NCBI RefSeq assembly: GCF_030848395.1
Contig: NZ_JAVDBT010000009.1
Coordinates: 1-64,000, forward strand
Source of the DNA: Pseudogemmobacter lacusdianii
Lineage (GTDB): Bacteria; Pseudomonadota; Alphaproteobacteria; Rhodobacterales; Rhodobacteraceae
DNA length: 64,000 nt
Direction: 5' to 3'
Position numbers and translations under genes: made by a program. Position 1 is the stretch's first letter, and each line of letters begins with the position of its first letter. A model generated the notes under the pieces. That model worked only from the letters and a program-made list of their open reading frames with translations, did not search any database and was not told the origin of the DNA. Shown here piece after piece: positions 62,204-64,000 of this stretch.

Positions 62204-62809
62204 TTATGCCCAAGGACGCAGAGCGGCGTTCTTGGCTTCGAAGCTGGAGATCGAGCTGGCTTTCTCCAACGTCAGGCCGATGTCGTCGAGACCGTTCAGC
62301 AGGCAATGCTTGCGGTGCGGGTCGATCTCGAAGCCAAAGCTTTCGCCATCCGAGGTGGTGATGGTTTGCGCTTCCAGATCCACCGTCATCCGCGCATTGG
62401 CGCCTTTGCGGGCATCGGCCATCAACACATCGATCTGCTCTTGCGGCAGCACGATCGGCAAGATGCCGTTCTTGAAGCAGTTGTTGAAGAAGATATCGGC
62501 AAAGCTGGTCGAGACGACGCAGCGGATACCGAAATCCAACAGCGCCCAAGGCGCGTGTTCGCGCGACGAGCCGCAGCCGAAGTTATCGCCAGCGACGATG
62601 ATCTCGGCCGAACGATAGGCGGGCTGGTTCAGCACGAATTCGGGGATCTCTTCGCCTTCCAGCGTGTAGCGCATCTCGTCAAAGAGGTTCTTGCCAAGGC
62701 CCGAACGCTGGATCGTCTTCAGGAACTGCTTGGGGATGATCATATCGGTGTCGATATTGACCAGCGGCATCGGGGCCGCGATCCCGGTCAGGGTGGTGAA
62801 TTTTTGCAT
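62204..62809 (-). CDS. leuD: 3-Isopropylmalate dehydratase small subunit
   Basis: A 201-residue swivelling subunit that completes the LeuC active site for isomerising 2- to 3-isopropylmalate. [18 protein letters not shown] and [17 protein letters not shown] are family signatures. It follows the HdeD-like gene by 12 nt, so it shares a transcript with leuC. Confidence 0.95.
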   Translation of the reverse strand: MQKFTTLTGIAAPMPLVNIDTDMIIPKQFLKTIQRSGLGKNLFDEMRYTLEGEEIPEFVLNQPAYRSAEIIVAGDNFGCGSSREHAPWALLDFGIRCVVSTSFADIFFNNCFKNGILPIVLPQEQIDVLMADARKGANARMTVDLEAQTITTSDGESFGFEIDPHRKHCLLNGLDDIGLTLEKASSISSFEAKNAALRPWA

Positions 62810-62821
62810 CAGTTTCCCTCC

Positions 62822-63337
62822 TCAGGGAGTGTTTCGAGCCTTGAGGCCAAGCGCGATCAGCGCGGCACCCTCGGCAATAAGTTCAATGCCCAACAGAAGG
62901 CCCAGCAAGGAGCTGGCCGCTTCGGGAAGCCAGATCAGGATCAAAACGCCCAAAACCGCCGAGGCCGCGCCTGACAAAAGCAGCAGCCAGAAGAGCGGGC
63001 TGCCCTTCAGGGCAAAGGCGCCGATGATCCGGGCAATGCCGGTCACCAAGAACAGGATCGCCAGAAGGATCGTCAGAGAGACAAGCCCTCCCAAAGGGTT
63101 GGCCAGCAGGAAGACCCCCGCCAACACGCCCATCAGCCCGACGATGCCGTTCCACAGCCGATGCGGCTGGGCGGCATCGCGGAAGGCGAACCACAGCTGC
63201 AAGACGCCGCCGATCAAGAAAACCACGCCGGTGAGCGAGGCCACCGCCAGTGAGGCCGCGAAAGGGTTGGCCAAGGCCAAAATCCCACCAAGGGCGAAAA
63301 AGCCCCCCAGCAGCATCAGGATGGTCGAGGTCTTCAT
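62822..63337 (-). CDS. HdeD/DUF308 family membrane protein inside leuCD
   Basis: A 171-residue inner-membrane protein with six predicted helices in three hairpin pairs, such as TILMLLGGFFALGGILALANPF, SLAVASLTGVVFLIGGVLQLWFAF and LGLLLGIELIAEGAALIALGL. This matches HdeD (DUF308), linked to acid stress in E. coli. AGGAG 7 nt before the ATG at 63337 sets the start. It sits between leuC and leuD with short gaps on both sides. Confidence 0.88.
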   Translation of the reverse strand: MKTSTILMLLGGFFALGGILALANPFAASLAVASLTGVVFLIGGVLQLWFAFRDAAQPHRLWNGIVGLMGVLAGVFLLANPLGGLVSLTILLAILFLVTGIARIIGAFALKGSPLFWLLLLSGAASAVLGVLILIWLPEAASSLLGLLLGIELIAEGAALIALGLKARNTP

Positions 63338-63412
63338 AGCCGCACTCCTGCTTTGCATCACGTTTCGATCTGGAGACAAAGGGCGGGGGTTGCCCCCCTG
63401 CCCTTTGCAGGC

Positions 63413-64000
63413 TCAGGCGTTCTCCACCATCAACTCACGCACATCCGTGAGGTGCCCGGTGATCGCAGCAGCGGCCGCCATGCCGGGGCTGACGAGATGG
63501 GTGCGACCGCCGCGGCCCTGACGGCCCTCAAAGTTGCGGTTCGAGGTCGCGGCACAGCGCTCACCCGGTTGCAACTGGTCGGGGTTCATCGCCAGGCACA
63601 TCGAGCAGCCGGCCAGACGCCATTCAAAGCCCGCATCGATGAAGATCTGGGCGAGGCCCTCTTCCTCGGCTTGCGCGCGCACAAGGCCCGAGCCCGGCAC
63701 GACCATGGCCCGCATACCGTCCTTGATCTTCTTGCCCTTCAAGATCGCCGCCGCAGCGCGGAGGTCTTCGATCCGGCCATTGGTGCACGAGCCGATGAAG
63801 ACGGTGTCGATCTTGATATCGGTGAGCTTTTGACCCGGCGTCAGGCCCATATAGTCCAGCGAGCGTTGCGCCGCTTCGACTTTGCCGCCAGTGAAATCGC
63901 TGGGCGAAGGCACAACGCCGGTGATCGGCAGCACGTCTTCGGGGCTGGTGCCCCAAGTCACGACCGGAGCGATATCCTCGCCTTTCAGCGTGACGACTTT
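63413..64000 (-). CDS. leuC: 3-Isopropylmalate dehydratase large subunit (partial, cut by window end)
   Basis: The C-terminal 195 codons of LeuC; the gene continues beyond 64000. Two cluster ligands are in CSMCLAMN, the third in [15 protein letters not shown]; the [13 protein letters not shown] and [18 protein letters not shown] segments are diagnostic. It binds a 4Fe-4S cluster and acts with LeuD. It is first of leuC-hdeD-leuD on the minus strand. Confidence 0.95.
   Translation of the reverse strand, partial: KVVTLKGEDIAPVVTWGTSPEDVLPITGVVPSPSDFTGGKVEAAQRSLDYMGLTPGQKLTDIKIDTVFIGSCTNGRIEDLRAAAAILKGKKIKDGMRAMVVPGSGLVRAQAEEEGLAQIFIDAGFEWRLAGCSMCLAMNPDQLQPGERCAATSNRNFEGRQGRGGRTHLVSPGMAAAAAITGHLTDVRELMVENA

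Overview
The window looks like a chromosome segment of an alphaproteobacterium of the Rhodobacteraceae (Rhodobacter, Gemmobacter, Tabrizicola and relatives). The basis is high GC with strong third-position GC, the gene content and order (ffs next to dnaX-ybaB-recR, yejABEF, a membrane-anchored cytochrome cy, mbfA behind an Irr-type box, leuC-leuD-leuB split by small genes), and short G-rich intergenic repeats of a kind I associate with this family. I cannot name the species.

Layout. 1-530: an orphan Com-like zinc-ribbon gene with its own hairpin, possibly a phage remnant at the window edge. 0.5-3.2 kb (+): ybjN-like, proC, csaA-type tRNA-binding protein and a 2-hydroxyacid dehydrogenase; the last three are translationally coupled. 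3.5-11.8 kb (-): fatty-acid oxidation genes (thiolase, cupin and FadB-type multifunctional enzyme with overlapping ends; GST; acyl-CoA dehydrogenase) and two MerR regulators with candidate operators. 11.9-13.3 kb (+): two coupled hotdog thioesterases and a UspA protein. 13.3-20.4 kb (-): a glycosyltransferase and a complete YejABEF peptide ABC importer. 20.6-26.9 kb: cytochrome cy, pheA, an SRPBCC protein, nudC, a CpdB-like nucleotidase and a HAD phosphatase. 27-33.4 kb: SRP RNA, a tyrosine phosphatase, dnaX-GNAT-ybaB-recR and accD-folC. 33.4-40 kb: a TetR regulator with a tiny exported protein, mbfA under a probable Irr box, fghA, a YaiI protein, a DMT/HAD/ornithine-cyclodeaminase-like operon and an SH3 protein.

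40.3-56.5 kb (-) is the most unusual part, about 16 kb for one surface system. A giant exported protein has a CshA-like N-terminal domain, a GEVED-type domain, about 21 DUF11-like repeats, three CshA-type fibril repeats and an SdrD-B-like module. It is followed after 3 nt by a 1201-residue outer-membrane beta-barrel protein ending in Phe. In this sequence the giant gene is broken into two reading frames by what looks like one missing base in a C/G run near 50675-50684. Restoring it would give a protein of roughly 4,200 residues.

56.4-64 kb: a long non-coding leader, tRNA-Pro(CGG), an EamA transporter, then leucine biosynthesis on the minus strand (leuC cut by the window end, an HdeD-like membrane protein, leuD, a membrane protein plus an exonuclease/phosphatase-family protein, leuB).
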